In this document: positions 15,568 through 23,740 of the stretch, piece after piece
Position numbering within the stretch: the first letter of the stretch is position 1
How the letters are laid out: each line of letters starts with the position of its first letter
From: Actinomycetes bacterium
GTDB taxonomy: Bacteria > Actinomycetota > Actinomycetes > Streptosporangiales > Streptosporangiaceae
Assembly (NCBI GenBank): GCA_025964575.1
Contig: JAOPYO010000251.1
Location: forward strand, 1 to 32,908
Direction of reading: 5' to 3'
DNA: 32,908 nucleotides
Made by a program: the position numbers and the translations under genes
The notes under the pieces: generated by a model
The model's database searches: none
What the model was told of the DNA's origin: nothing
Seen by the model: only the letters and a program-made list of their open reading frames with translations

Positions 15568-16930
15568 GCAGACCGAGACCGCCTACGCCGGCCCGGCATC
15601 GAAGTCGGCCGAGGTGGCGAACAACGTTCGCGCGTTCGACGTGGTCGTGGTCGGCGCCGGCCCCGCCGGTTCCGCCGCGGCTCTGGAGGTCGCCAGGGCC
15701 GGATACTCGGTGGCGCTGGTGGAACGCGGCCCGTTCCCCGGCTCCAAGAACGTCTACGGCGGAGTCGTCTACGGGCGAATCCTCGACGAGCTGGTGCCTC
15801 AATGGTGGGAGGAGATCCCGGTCCAGCGCTGGGTCACCCGACGTGCCACGATGATCATGACGCCGACCCAGGCGCTGACCGTGGACCTGCGAACGCAGGA
15901 CTGGGGCCGGCCGCCCTACAACGGCGCGACCGCCCACCGCGCCGACCTGGACGCATGGCTGGCGGAGCTGGCCGTGGCCGCAGGGGCGGTGCTCGTGACC
16001 TCCACGGTGGCCACCGGTCTGCTGCGCGGTCCGGGCGGCTCGGTCGCAGGGGTGCGCACCGATCGGCCAGACGGCGACCTGACCGCCTCGGTGGTGATCG
16101 CCTGCGACGGCGTGAACTCCTTCTTGGCCAAGGAGGCGGGCATGTACCCGGCCGAGCACGCCGCGGAGCACGTCACGCTCGGTGTGAAGGAGACCATCGC
16201 GCTGCCACGCGAGGTGATCGACGAGCGGTTCGGGCTGAGTGGCAAGGACGGCGCGGACATCGAGATCCTCGGATGCACCCGCGGCATTCCAGGCGGCGGG
16301 TTCCTCTACACCAACCTGGAGTCGGTCAGCGTGGGCGTCGTCCTCGGGCTCACCGGTCTCGCCGCGTCGAAGGTGCGCCCCGAAGAGCTCATCGCCGACC
16401 TGAAGCAGCACCCGGCGATCGCCCCACTCGTGTGTGGCGGCACGCTGCTGGAGTACTCCGCGCACCTCATTCCCGAGGGTGGCTACCGCAGCATGCCCGA
16501 CCTCGTCGGTGATGGAATCCTCGTCGCCGGGGACGCCGCCGCGATGTGCCTGGCGGCCGGGATCTGGCTGGAGGGAGTGAACTTCGCGCTCGGGGCCGGT
16601 ATGTACGCCGGCCGCGCCGCCGCGGCCGCACTGAAATCCGGGGACACCTCGAAGTCCGGGCTCTCCGGTTACCGGACAATGCTGGAGGATTCCTTCGTGC
16701 TCGCCGACCACCGCAAGCTCCGGAAGGTGCCCGGCCTGGTGCTGTCCCACCGTGTCCAGACACGCTACCCGGGCCTGATCTGCGATCTCGTACAAGGACT
16801 GTTCACCGTGGACAATCCGGCTCCCAAGCCAGGCCTGCGCAGGCTCCTGCGCCGCAGCGCGAGAGCACACGAGGTCCGGATGCGCGATCTCGTTCGCGAC
16901 GCGCTGGTGGGAATGAGGTCGTTCGGATGA
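15560..16930 (+). CDS. FixC-like ETF:quinone oxidoreductase flavoprotein
   Basis: This 456-residue FAD protein begins its Rossmann domain with VVVVGAGPAGSAAALEVARA. It continues with the GR2-type ERGPFPGSKNVYGG and the distal FAD motif GILVAGDAA, followed by IWLEGVNFALGAGMYAGRAAA. This is the FixC/geranylgeranyl-reductase branch of ETF-QO enzymes, which work with a separate FixX ferredoxin; that gene follows directly. A C-terminal amphipathic region (VQGLFTVDNPAPKPGLRRLL) is typical of FixC. It would oxidise the ETF and reduce menaquinone at the membrane. Start ATG 15560 overlaps the ETF alpha gene by 8 bases. Confidence 0.9.
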   Translation: MDEQTETAYAGPASKSAEVANNVRAFDVVVVGAGPAGSAAALEVARAGYSVALVERGPFPGSKNVYGGVVYGRILDELVPQWWEEIPVQRWVTRRATMIMTPTQALTVDLRTQDWGRPPYNGATAHRADLDAWLAELAVAAGAVLVTSTVATGLLRGPGGSVAGVRTDRPDGDLTASVVIACDGVNSFLAKEAGMYPAEHAAEHVTLGVKETIALPREVIDERFGLSGKDGADIEILGCTRGIPGGGFLYTNLESVSVGVVLGLTGLAASKVRPEELIADLKQHPAIAPLVCGGTLLEYSAHLIPEGGYRSMPDLVGDGILVAGDAAAMCLAAGIWLEGVNFALGAGMYAGRAAAAALKSGDTSKSGLSGYRTMLEDSFVLADHRKLRKVPGLVLSHRVQTRYPGLICDLVQGLFTVDNPAPKPGLRRLLRRSARAHEVRMRDLVRDALVGMRSFG

Positions 16931-17232
16931 CGGGCGTGGATCCCCGCTATCGCGACCTCGCGTTCGAGGACCGCATGGCCACCGTGGACTTCCTGGTGTC
17001 GCCGCGGCCGCACATCACCGTCGACTCCGACGTGTGCCGGTCCTGCACCACCAAGGCCTGCGTCCACGCCTGCCCGGCCGACCTGTTCGTGCCGACCGCC
17101 GAGGGCGGGATCCTGTTCAACTACGAGCAGTGCTTCGAGTGCGGCACCTGCTACCAGGTCTGCGACGGTGAAGGCGCGATCACCTGGACCTACCCCGACG
17201 GCGGGCAGGGCGTCGTCTTCACGAAGGGATGA
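16927..17232 (+). CDS. FixX-like ferredoxin of ETF:quinone oxidoreductase
   Basis: This 101-residue iron-sulfur protein has two Cys groups. Cys37, 40, 45 and 49 (CRSCTTKACVHACP) come first, then Cys69, 72, 75 and 79 (CFECGTCYQVCD). KAC..ACPA and the C.ECGTC..C pattern are those of FixX. It completes the split ETF-QO with the FixC-like protein before it. ATG 16927 overlaps the FixC stop (ATGA), and its stop overlaps the ETF beta start. The number of clusters, one or two, cannot be decided by eye. Confidence 0.9.
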   Translation: MTGVDPRYRDLAFEDRMATVDFLVSPRPHITVDSDVCRSCTTKACVHACPADLFVPTAEGGILFNYEQCFECGTCYQVCDGEGAITWTYPDGGQGVVFTKG

Positions 17233-18116
17233 CGCCGATGCTGGTGGTCGTGGCGCAGCGCTGGGTCGACGCTCGTCCGCACGTGGACTCGCTGACCGGG
17301 GAGGTGCGCACTGATGCACGCGCCAGCGGGGCGAGCGAGGCCGACCTGTGCGCGCTGGAGCACGCACTGCGCGTGGCCGGGAAGCTCGGCGGCCGGTGCG
17401 TCGCCGTGACGGCCGGGCCGCCCGCCGCCGAGGAGATGCTGCGGCAGGCCCTGGCCGCCGGCGCGGACGAGGTGCTGCGCATCCACAGCCCATCGGCGAT
17501 CGATCCGGCGCTGGAGGACAGCGCCGAGACCGCCCGCGTCCTGGCGACCGGGCTGACGGCGCGATTCGGGCAGGTGGACCTCGTACTCTGTGGTGATCAT
17601 TCGATCGATCGCGGAACCGGCAGCACGCCGGCCTACCTCGCCGAACGGCTCGGCGCCGCGCAGGCGCTCGGACTTCTGGACGTGGAGGTGGACGGCGTCG
17701 GCCTGCGGGTTCTGCGGCGACTCGACGGAGGACGCCGCGAGAGCCTGGCGGTGCCCTTGCCCGCGGTGTGTTCGGTGGAGCCCACCACGGTGCGCCTGAG
17801 ACGGGCCGCGCTGCCGGCGATGCTCGCCGCCCGCCGGGCCGTGATACCGCACATCGCAGTGGATGCGGGGACAGGCGGCGGCGCGGTGCGGGTGAAGGCC
17901 GTCCGGTCCTACCGGCCGCGAGCCCGGGTGCTCCCGGCTCCCGCCGGCGACGACGCGCGCTGGCGGATGCTCGAACTGACCGGCGCCCTGGTGGACCGCA
18001 CCCCGCCTCGGGTGGTCACACCGTCGAGCCCGGCGCAGGCGGCTGAGGAACTGCTCGGATTCCTGCATGAGCACGGTTACCTGGCTGCTGGCGCACCTGC
18101 CGGAGGAGCGCGATGA
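17229..18116 (+). CDS. Mycofactocin-associated electron transfer flavoprotein beta subunit (FixA/EtfB-like)
   Basis: This 295-residue protein has the ETF beta adenine-nucleotide fold: ADLCALEHALRVAGKLGG, AVTAGPPAAEEMLRQALAAGADEVLRI, and DLVLCGDHSIDRGTGSTPAYLAERLG. The last matches the usual AIDGDTGQ.GP.LAE.LG motif but with DRGTGSTPA in place of DGDTGQVGP. SLAVPLPAVCSVEP corresponds to the conserved LPAV.TV. segment. It is somewhat longer than housekeeping EtfB (about 250-260). It pairs with the alpha subunit at 14605. ATG 17229 overlaps FixX and its end overlaps the SDR. Whether the pair bifurcates electrons like FixABCX or only relays them is open. Confidence 0.87.
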   Translation: MTPMLVVVAQRWVDARPHVDSLTGEVRTDARASGASEADLCALEHALRVAGKLGGRCVAVTAGPPAAEEMLRQALAAGADEVLRIHSPSAIDPALEDSAETARVLATGLTARFGQVDLVLCGDHSIDRGTGSTPAYLAERLGAAQALGLLDVEVDGVGLRVLRRLDGGRRESLAVPLPAVCSVEPTTVRLRRAALPAMLAARRAVIPHIAVDAGTGGGAVRVKAVRSYRPRARVLPAPAGDDARWRMLELTGALVDRTPPRVVTPSSPAQAAEELLGFLHEHGYLAAGAPAGGAR

Positions 18117-18898
18117 CTGAGCGGGTGGCGATCGTGACCGGTGCCGCACGAGGCATCGGCGCGGCGGTGGTCAGCCTGCTGGCGGCCGAGGGCTGGCGGG
18201 TCGTCGCCGTGGACATCTGCGCGGACCTGCCCGGCGTCGGGTACCCACTCGGTACCAAGCAGCAGTTGAACGCTCTCGCGCGGCGTTGGCCAGGCTCCGT
18301 GCTGGACGTCGTCGCGGATGTACGCAACCTTGACGCACTGAAGGAGGCCGTCGACCTGGCGGAGCGCGAGTTCGGTGGCCTCGACGCCGCGGTGGCGGCC
18401 GCGGCCGTGATGGCAGGCGGTCGGCCCTTGTGGGAGACCACCGACACTGAATGGGACGCCCTGTTCGACAACGGTGTGCGGGGCGTGGCCAACCTGGCCC
18501 GAGCCTGCGTGCCCGCCCTGCTACGACGCCCCGAACCCCGCTCCGGCCGGTTCGTGGCGCTCGCCTCCGCCGCCGGTCATCGCGGGCTGTGGCATCTGGC
18601 CGGATACAACGCCGCCAAACACGCCGTCGTCGGGCTGATCCGCGGATTGGCCACGGACCTGCGCGGCACGGGAATCACGGCCACCGCCGTGTCACCCGGC
18701 TCCACCCGCACCGCCATGCTGGACGCGAGCGCCGCCCTCTACGACCTCGAGGACGTGGCGGAATTCGCTCAGCACCAGCTCATCGAACGGCTGCTGGAGC
18801 CGGAAGAGGTGGCCGCCGCCGTCTGCTGGTTGTGCGGCGAGAACTCCTCCGCCATCACCGGCACCGTCGTGCACGCCGATGGTGGATTCACCGCATGA
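18113..18898 (+). CDS. Mycofactocin-coupled short-chain dehydrogenase
   Basis: This 261-residue SDR has TGAARGIG at 9-16, catalytic Ser152, Tyr165 and Lys169 (YNAAK), and the C-terminal HADGGF. After the cofactor Asp34 (AVDICADLP) it has an insert of about 20 residues (36-57) containing GYPLGTKQQL. This insert is the mark of MFT-coupled SDRs, which hold their nicotinamide tightly and so need MFT to accept the electrons. It overlaps both neighbours by 4 bases inside the mft operon. It is the most probable substrate-oxidising enzyme of the cluster. The alcohol it oxidises is unknown. Confidence 0.88.
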   Translation: MTERVAIVTGAARGIGAAVVSLLAAEGWRVVAVDICADLPGVGYPLGTKQQLNALARRWPGSVLDVVADVRNLDALKEAVDLAEREFGGLDAAVAAAAVMAGGRPLWETTDTEWDALFDNGVRGVANLARACVPALLRRPEPRSGRFVALASAAGHRGLWHLAGYNAAKHAVVGLIRGLATDLRGTGITATAVSPGSTRTAMLDASAALYDLEDVAEFAQHQLIERLLEPEEVAAAVCWLCGENSSAITGTVVHADGGFTA

Positions 18899-20289
18899 CC
18901 GTCCTGCGGCTGCGTCCCGACCCGGGAACGCGCCACCTGGCGGACGGTCGGGTGTTGCTCGGCGGCTCGCCGTACAAGGTGATCCGCCTGTCGGAGACGG
19001 CAGCACGACTGGTGAGCCGCTGGTTCGACGGTGAGCCCGTCTCCGACACACCCGCGCACCGGAAGCTCGCCGCCAGGCTGGTCCGCGCAGGCATCGCACA
19101 CCCCGCGTACGAGACCGCCGCGCTCTCGTCCCAGGACGTCACGGCCGTGGTGCCGGTGCGCGACCACGCCGAGACTCTGACCACCCTGCTTTCCGCGCTG
19201 GGAGAGCTCGCCACAGTGATCGTGGTCGATGACGGATCCCGCGTACCGGTCACCGCGGCCACCCTGCGGCACGCCAGCCCCCGGGGGCCGGCGGCCGCAC
19301 GCAACAGTGGCTGGAGGCTCGCCACGACCGAACTCGTGGCGTTCGTCGACGCGGACGTGATCCCCGAGCCTGGGTGGCTGCAGCCGCTCCTGGTTCACTT
19401 CGAGGACCCTGACGTCGCCGCCGTGGCACCACGCGTACGCAGCACATCCGGTCCGTCGACGCTGGACCGCTATGAGCAGTCGCGTTCCTCACTCGACCTG
19501 GGCGGTGCGGCCGCACCGGTGCGGCCGGGAAGCCGGGTCAGTTATGTGCCCTCCGCGGCTCTGGTGATCCGCACCTCGGCCCTGTGCGACCTCGGCGGAT
19601 TCGACGAGCGCATGCGGTTCGGCGAGGACGTCGACCTGGTGTGGCGCTTGAACTCCAGCGGCCGCCTAGTGCGCTACGAGCCGGCATCGGTGGTCAACCA
19701 TGCGCCCCGCTCGCGGTGGAGCGCGTGGGCTCGGCAGCGCTTCCACTACGGCACCTCGGCCGCTCCGCTGGCGTTGCGGCACGGCAAGGCCGTCGCCCCG
19801 GTCAAGGTCTCGATGTGGAGCGCGATGTCCTGGGCCGCGATGGCGGGCGGACAACCGCTGATCGGAGCCGGCGTCGCCGTCACCACCGCGGCCCTGCTGC
19901 CGCGCAAGCTCGGCAAGGTCGGGGTGCCCGCGAACGAATCGCTGCGGCTGGCGCTCCTGGGTCATCTGGGCGCCGGCCGGCTGCTCGCCGATGCCGTCAC
20001 CCGCTCGTGGTCACCGATCTCGGTACCGGTGCTCGCCACGACCCGTCGCGGGCGCCTGCTGCTCGCCGCCGCATTCGGACGACACGCCTGGGACTGGTAC
20101 CGGGAGCGACCACCCGTCGGCCTGCCGCAATGGGTCGCCGCACGCATTCTCGACGACGCGGCCTACGGCGCGGGCGTCTGGTGGGGGGCGATCCGACACC
20201 GCACCGTCATACCGTTGATGCCCGACCTGGCGGACTGGCCGGGCCGCGACGGGGTCGACACCGGCGGAGTGGGGGAGCGGTCGGCATGA
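18895..20289 (+). CDS. mftF: Mycofactocin glycosyltransferase MftF
   Basis: This 464-residue family 2 glycosyltransferase adds beta-1,4-glucose chains to premycofactocin. Residues 1-75 form a small PqqD/MftB-like front domain (VIRLSETAARLVSRWFDG). The GT-A fold follows: VTAVVPVRD near 83, VIVVDDGS, GPAAARNSGW, VAFVDADV as the metal DxD site, FGEDVDLVWRL as the acceptor-side ED motif, and VNHAPRSRWSAWARQRFHYG. The last 100 residues have hydrophobic stretches that may touch the membrane. ATG 18895 overlaps the SDR, and the stop overlaps mftE. Confidence 0.94.
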   Translation: MTVLRLRPDPGTRHLADGRVLLGGSPYKVIRLSETAARLVSRWFDGEPVSDTPAHRKLAARLVRAGIAHPAYETAALSSQDVTAVVPVRDHAETLTTLLSALGELATVIVVDDGSRVPVTAATLRHASPRGPAAARNSGWRLATTELVAFVDADVIPEPGWLQPLLVHFEDPDVAAVAPRVRSTSGPSTLDRYEQSRSSLDLGGAAAPVRPGSRVSYVPSAALVIRTSALCDLGGFDERMRFGEDVDLVWRLNSSGRLVRYEPASVVNHAPRSRWSAWARQRFHYGTSAAPLALRHGKAVAPVKVSMWSAMSWAAMAGGQPLIGAGVAVTTAALLPRKLGKVGVPANESLRLALLGHLGAGRLLADAVTRSWSPISVPVLATTRRGRLLLAAAFGRHAWDWYRERPPVGLPQWVAARILDDAAYGAGVWWGAIRHRTVIPLMPDLADWPGRDGVDTGGVGERSA

Positions 20290-20996
20290 ACGCGGACGTG
20301 CCTCGTCGGCTGGCCGAACTCACCTGGCAGGAGATCGCCGAACGCGCCGACACCAGCGCGCTGGTGGTTCCCCTCGGCTCGACCGAGCAGCACGGTCCCC
20401 ACCTCCCGTTCACCGTGGACACCGACCTCGCGATCGCGCTGTGCGAACGTCTCGGGCACGCCCGCGCGGGCGTGATCCTCGCCCCGGCCATCCCCTACGG
20501 ATCGAGCGGCGAGCACGCGGGCTTCCCCGGAACGCTCTCCATCGGGCAGGAGGCGCTGGAGCGACTGCTGATCGAGTTGGTCCGCTCGGCCGACGTCTTC
20601 GCCGGAGTGTTCCTGGTCTCCGCTCATGGCGGCAACGCTGCGCCGCTGCACCGCGCCGTCACGCGGCTGCGGCACGAAGGTCGCCAAGTGTGCGCATGGT
20701 CCCCCACGGGGTCCGCTGACGACAGCCACGCCGGCCGGCTCGAGACCTCGGTGATGCTAGAGCTGCGCCCGGATGCCGTCAGGGCCGAGCGCGCCGAACC
20801 TGGCAACACCAGCGGCCTGGAGGAGATCATGCCGACGCTGATGCGATCAGGGGTGCGAGCCGTCAGCCCGAGCGGGATCCTCGGCGACCCCACAGGTGCG
20901 TCCGCCGACGAAGGGCACCGCATCCTCACCCGGTGGACGAACGACCTGCTGGCCGCATTCGACGCCTGGAGCCCGGTCCGGGGCGGCGATCTCTGA
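20286..20996 (+). CDS. mftE: Mycofactocin peptidase MftE (creatininase family)
   Basis: This 236-residue metal-dependent peptidase releases AHDP, the modified Val-Tyr unit, from MftC-processed MftA. Metal ligand candidates are Glu34 and His36 (STEQHGPHLP), Asp45, His114 (SAHGGN) and Glu153 (HAGRLETS). SSGEHAGFPGT near 73-82 is also typical of creatininases. It is the last gene of the operon, overlapping mftF by 4 bases. In mycobacteria mftD follows mftC, but no such gene is seen before or after. The following 216 bases hold only weak palindromes, such as AACCGCGCGGTT at 21019-21030. Confidence 0.95.
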   Translation: MNADVPRRLAELTWQEIAERADTSALVVPLGSTEQHGPHLPFTVDTDLAIALCERLGHARAGVILAPAIPYGSSGEHAGFPGTLSIGQEALERLLIELVRSADVFAGVFLVSAHGGNAAPLHRAVTRLRHEGRQVCAWSPTGSADDSHAGRLETSVMLELRPDAVRAERAEPGNTSGLEEIMPTLMRSGVRAVSPSGILGDPTGASADEGHRILTRWTNDLLAAFDAWSPVRGGDL

Positions 20997-21212
20997 GTCC
21001 CCGTCGCACGGCACGCGGAACCGCGCGGTTGCGTAGCGCATGGCGGAACCGCTCGGGATAGCGGCGCATCGGTTCGTCGTCGGCGCGACTTACCAGGTCA
21101 GCGGCGTCAAGTGTGTCGGCCATCCGGCGTAACAGGGCGCAATCGCCGCGTCATTCTCCGGCAATCGGGCGTTCTTAGCATCCCTGACCAGGATCAACGC
21201 ACAGGGAGCGAC

Positions 21213-21371
21213 ATGGATCTCGCCGAGAATCCGGCGCTGGAGGACTACTCCCTCCGCTACGCGCCGAGTGCCTTCCGTTCCTGGTCACCGTGGATGATTT
21301 TCCTGAGCTGCCTAGTTCGTTCCGAGACGCTGTCCGCCACCGTCAGCGCTGCGACCGAGGAGGTGGGCTGA
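21213..21371 (+). pseudogene. N-terminal relic of an NCS1-type nucleobase/cation symporter
   Basis: A good ribosome binding site (AGGGAG at 21203-21208) and ATG 21213 start a 52-residue frame. Its first 27 residues (MDLAENPALEDYSLRYAPSA then FRSWSPW) look like the cytosolic N-terminus of cytosine/purine/allantoin permeases, which run to about 450-500 residues. After SPWM the similarity stops, no membrane segment follows, and the frame ends at 21371, one base before the GntR ATG. It is probably the scar of a large internal deletion. The intact gene would have been the transporter for the amidase system downstream. Confidence 0.55.
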
Positions 21372-21372
21372 A

Positions 21373-22215
21373 ATGACCGCATCACTGATCACCGGTCGGG
21401 GTAATGGCCGGGTAATGGCCCCGGAACCGCCGGGAAACGACGTGTCCGTACTGTGTGCGCCCATGGCGACGTCGTACGGACCGGGCGGCGCACACGATGC
21501 CCAGGTCCGCCGTCTCCGCGACCTGCTGCGCTCGGCGATTCTGCGCCGGAGTTTCACGCACGGGCAGCTGCCCGGCGAACCGGAACTGATGGCCTCGTAC
21601 GATGCGACGCGGGCGACGGTACGCGAAGCGCTGGCCCTGCTCCGCAGGGAGGGACTGATCGACCGGCGGCAGGGCGTCGGCACCTATGTTGTGGTGAACG
21701 CCGTGCTGATGAGGCTGGCCGAGGCGCACGGCGCGGCTGACCCCGTGGTGGGCAGCGTCTTCAACCGGCGGATGCGCCCGCGGGTGCTCGACCGCTCGAC
21801 GATTCCGCTGCCCGCCATCGCGGCGGAGCGTCTGGGCGCGCCGCCGGGTGTCCCGTGCCTTCGCCTGGAGTACGTCGCCCTGCTCGAGGACGAACCGACC
21901 GCACTGGCCACCAACTACGTGCTCTTCCCCGAGGCCGAACGGCTGCTCACGCTGCCCTTCGACTCCGACTGGTACGCCCTCCTGCGCGAGGCCGGTGTCG
22001 GTCTCGGCGAGTCGGAGTTCATCCTCGGCTGCGCGCCCGCCGACGCCATCACGGCTTCACTGCTGGACGTCGCCGAGGGCGCACCCCTGATCACCATCGA
22101 ACAGGTGATCCGTGATCAGGACGGCCGGCCCTTCAACCTGGCTCACATTCACACGCGCGGTGACCGCTTCCTCTTCGTATCACGCGCCGTACGAGACCAC
22201 GCGCCCAGCGCCTGA
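21373..22215 (+). CDS. GntR-family regulator with UTRA ligand domain (HutC subfamily)
   Basis: The 280-residue protein has a GntR winged helix at about 40-105: AQVRRLRDLLRSAIL, then LPGEPELMASYDATRATVRE and EGLIDRRQGVGTYV. The C-terminal UTRA domain (about 130-270) carries GVPCLRLEYVALLEDEPTALATNY, ADAITASLLDVAEGAPLITIEQ and the closing DRFLFV. GAGGAGG at 21357-21363 lies 9 bases before ATG 21373. The first 30 residues are not conserved, so ATG 21415 or 21463 are alternative starts. It precedes the amidase in the same direction and probably regulates it and the lost permease. HutC-type proteins usually sense a small catabolite. Confidence 0.87.
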   Translation: MTASLITGRGNGRVMAPEPPGNDVSVLCAPMATSYGPGGAHDAQVRRLRDLLRSAILRRSFTHGQLPGEPELMASYDATRATVREALALLRREGLIDRRQGVGTYVVVNAVLMRLAEAHGAADPVVGSVFNRRMRPRVLDRSTIPLPAIAAERLGAPPGVPCLRLEYVALLEDEPTALATNYVLFPEAERLLTLPFDSDWYALLREAGVGLGESEFILGCAPADAITASLLDVAEGAPLITIEQVIRDQDGRPFNLAHIHTRGDRFLFVSRAVRDHAPSA

Positions 22216-22298
22216 TCTCGGATCTGCCTTCTTCTCGCCGACTCCTCCCTGGCTTCTCCCCGAAGCGACACCTTCGCACCCCCCTGGAGGGATCCATC

Positions 22299-23714
22299 AT
22301 GGAAGCACCCCTAACGCTGACCGAGGCCGCCGCGGCGCTCCGCTCCGGCGCCGTGACGAGTACCGGACTCACCGAGGCGGCGATCGCCCAGGCCGACCGG
22401 CTGGACGGCGAGCTCGGTACCTATCTCGCCCGCTTCGATGACAGCGCGCTGAAGGCGGCCGAACGCGCCGACCAGGAACTGGCCAGCGGAATCGACCGGG
22501 GGCCGCTGCACGGGATTCCGTTCGGCGTCAAGGACATCATCGCCTCGTCGGAGGGGCCGACGACGGCGCAGAGCCTGATCCTCGATCCGCAGTGGGGCGC
22601 GGGCAAGGACGCGCCGGTCGTCTCGCGGGTCAAAGCCGCCGGTGCCGTGATCACCGGAAAGGTCACGACCATGGAGTTCGCCTGTGGAATGGTCGACCCG
22701 AGCAAACCGTTCCCCACCCCCCGCAACCCCTGGGATCCGCGGACCTGGCCGGGCGGCTCCAGCTCCGGAACCGGCAACGGCGTGGCGGCCGGCCTGTTCT
22801 TCGCCGGGCTCGGCAGCGATACGGCGGGCAGCATCCGCATTCCGGCGGCGTTCTGCGGGGTGACCGGGCTCATGCCGACGTTCGGCCGTGTCCCCAAGTC
22901 CGGTGTCGCGCCGCTCGGCTACAGCCTCGACCATGTCGGCCCGCTGGCGCGTAGTGCCCGGGACTGCGCCACCGTGCTGGAGGTCATCGCCGGGCACCAT
23001 CCCAGCGATCCCGACTGCGTCGACCTGCCCCTCACCATGCCCGCCTTCGGCGACTCGCTGGACGGTGTACGGATCGGAGTCGTACGCGAGCAGCACTTCC
23101 CGGAGAGCTCGGATCCTGCGCTCGGTCCCGTTTTCGACGGTGCGCTCTCCGCCCTCACCGACCTGGGTGCCACCCTCGTCGAGGTAACGCTGCCGTACTG
23201 GCCGGAGATGCTGGTCGCCAACCTCGTGACCATGTGCTCCGAGGCGCTGGCCTACCACCGGAACGACTTGATCGGCCGATGGGACGACTACTTCGCATCC
23301 ACCCGTCTGCTCCTCGCCCGCGGCGCGCTGGTGTCCGGAGCCGACTACGTCCAGGCCCAACGCGTACGGCGGGTCGCCCAGGACGCGGTGGCCCGGCTGT
23401 TCGACGAGGTCGACGTCATCGTCTGCCCCACCACGGCGATCGGAGCCCCCCGCTATGACGACATAACCGACGCTGAAGGCAACATCGACGTCGAGGGAAT
23501 GTTCCAATACATCTTCACGCAGTACTGGGACTGCATCGGCAACCCCGTACTCGCCGCGCCGATGGGCTTCACGGCGGCGGGGCTGCCGCTGTCGATCCAG
23601 TTCGCGGGCCCCGCGTTCGGAGAGGCCGCGCTCCTGGCGGCCGGAATCGCCTTCCAGCAGGTCACCGACTGGCACCGCCGAGTGCCCGAGTTGGCCTCCA
23701 CCGTCACCGTCTGA
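22299..23714 (+). CDS. Amidase signature family hydrolase
   Basis: This 471-residue enzyme has the complete amidase signature with the Ser-cisSer-Lys triad at Lys78 (PFGVKD), Ser154 (PGGSSSGTGNG) and Ser178 (GSDTAGSIRIPA). The 24-residue spacing between the two Ser equals that of FAAH. The N-terminal helix pair and the C-terminal PTT and NPVLAAPMGF segments are also present. It is close in size to AtzE and GatA type enzymes, and the small protein that follows looks like the matching GatC/AtzG partner. GGAGGG at 22286-22291 precedes ATG 22299. The substrate is unknown; the neighbouring permease relic suggests a nucleobase-like or ureide compound. Confidence 0.9.
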   Translation: MEAPLTLTEAAAALRSGAVTSTGLTEAAIAQADRLDGELGTYLARFDDSALKAAERADQELASGIDRGPLHGIPFGVKDIIASSEGPTTAQSLILDPQWGAGKDAPVVSRVKAAGAVITGKVTTMEFACGMVDPSKPFPTPRNPWDPRTWPGGSSSGTGNGVAAGLFFAGLGSDTAGSIRIPAAFCGVTGLMPTFGRVPKSGVAPLGYSLDHVGPLARSARDCATVLEVIAGHHPSDPDCVDLPLTMPAFGDSLDGVRIGVVREQHFPESSDPALGPVFDGALSALTDLGATLVEVTLPYWPEMLVANLVTMCSEALAYHRNDLIGRWDDYFASTRLLLARGALVSGADYVQAQRVRRVAQDAVARLFDEVDVIVCPTTAIGAPRYDDITDAEGNIDVEGMFQYIFTQYWDCIGNPVLAAPMGFTAAGLPLSIQFAGPAFGEAALLAAGIAFQQVTDWHRRVPELASTVTV

Positions 23715-23740
23715 CCAGCGGACCCATCCAGGGAGAGACC

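Noticed and set aside
9446..20996. One of the OYE genes being a disguised mftD
   Set aside because: MftD is a FMN alpha-hydroxyacid-dehydrogenase-like protein of about 390 residues; these are 650-residue FadH-type proteins with Fe-S and FAD domains.
20926..21123. Minus-strand frame of 65 residues after mftE
   Set aside because: The first 35 residues look protein-like, but it overlaps the mftE end, has no recognised family and turns Arg/Gly-rich; not supportable as a gene.
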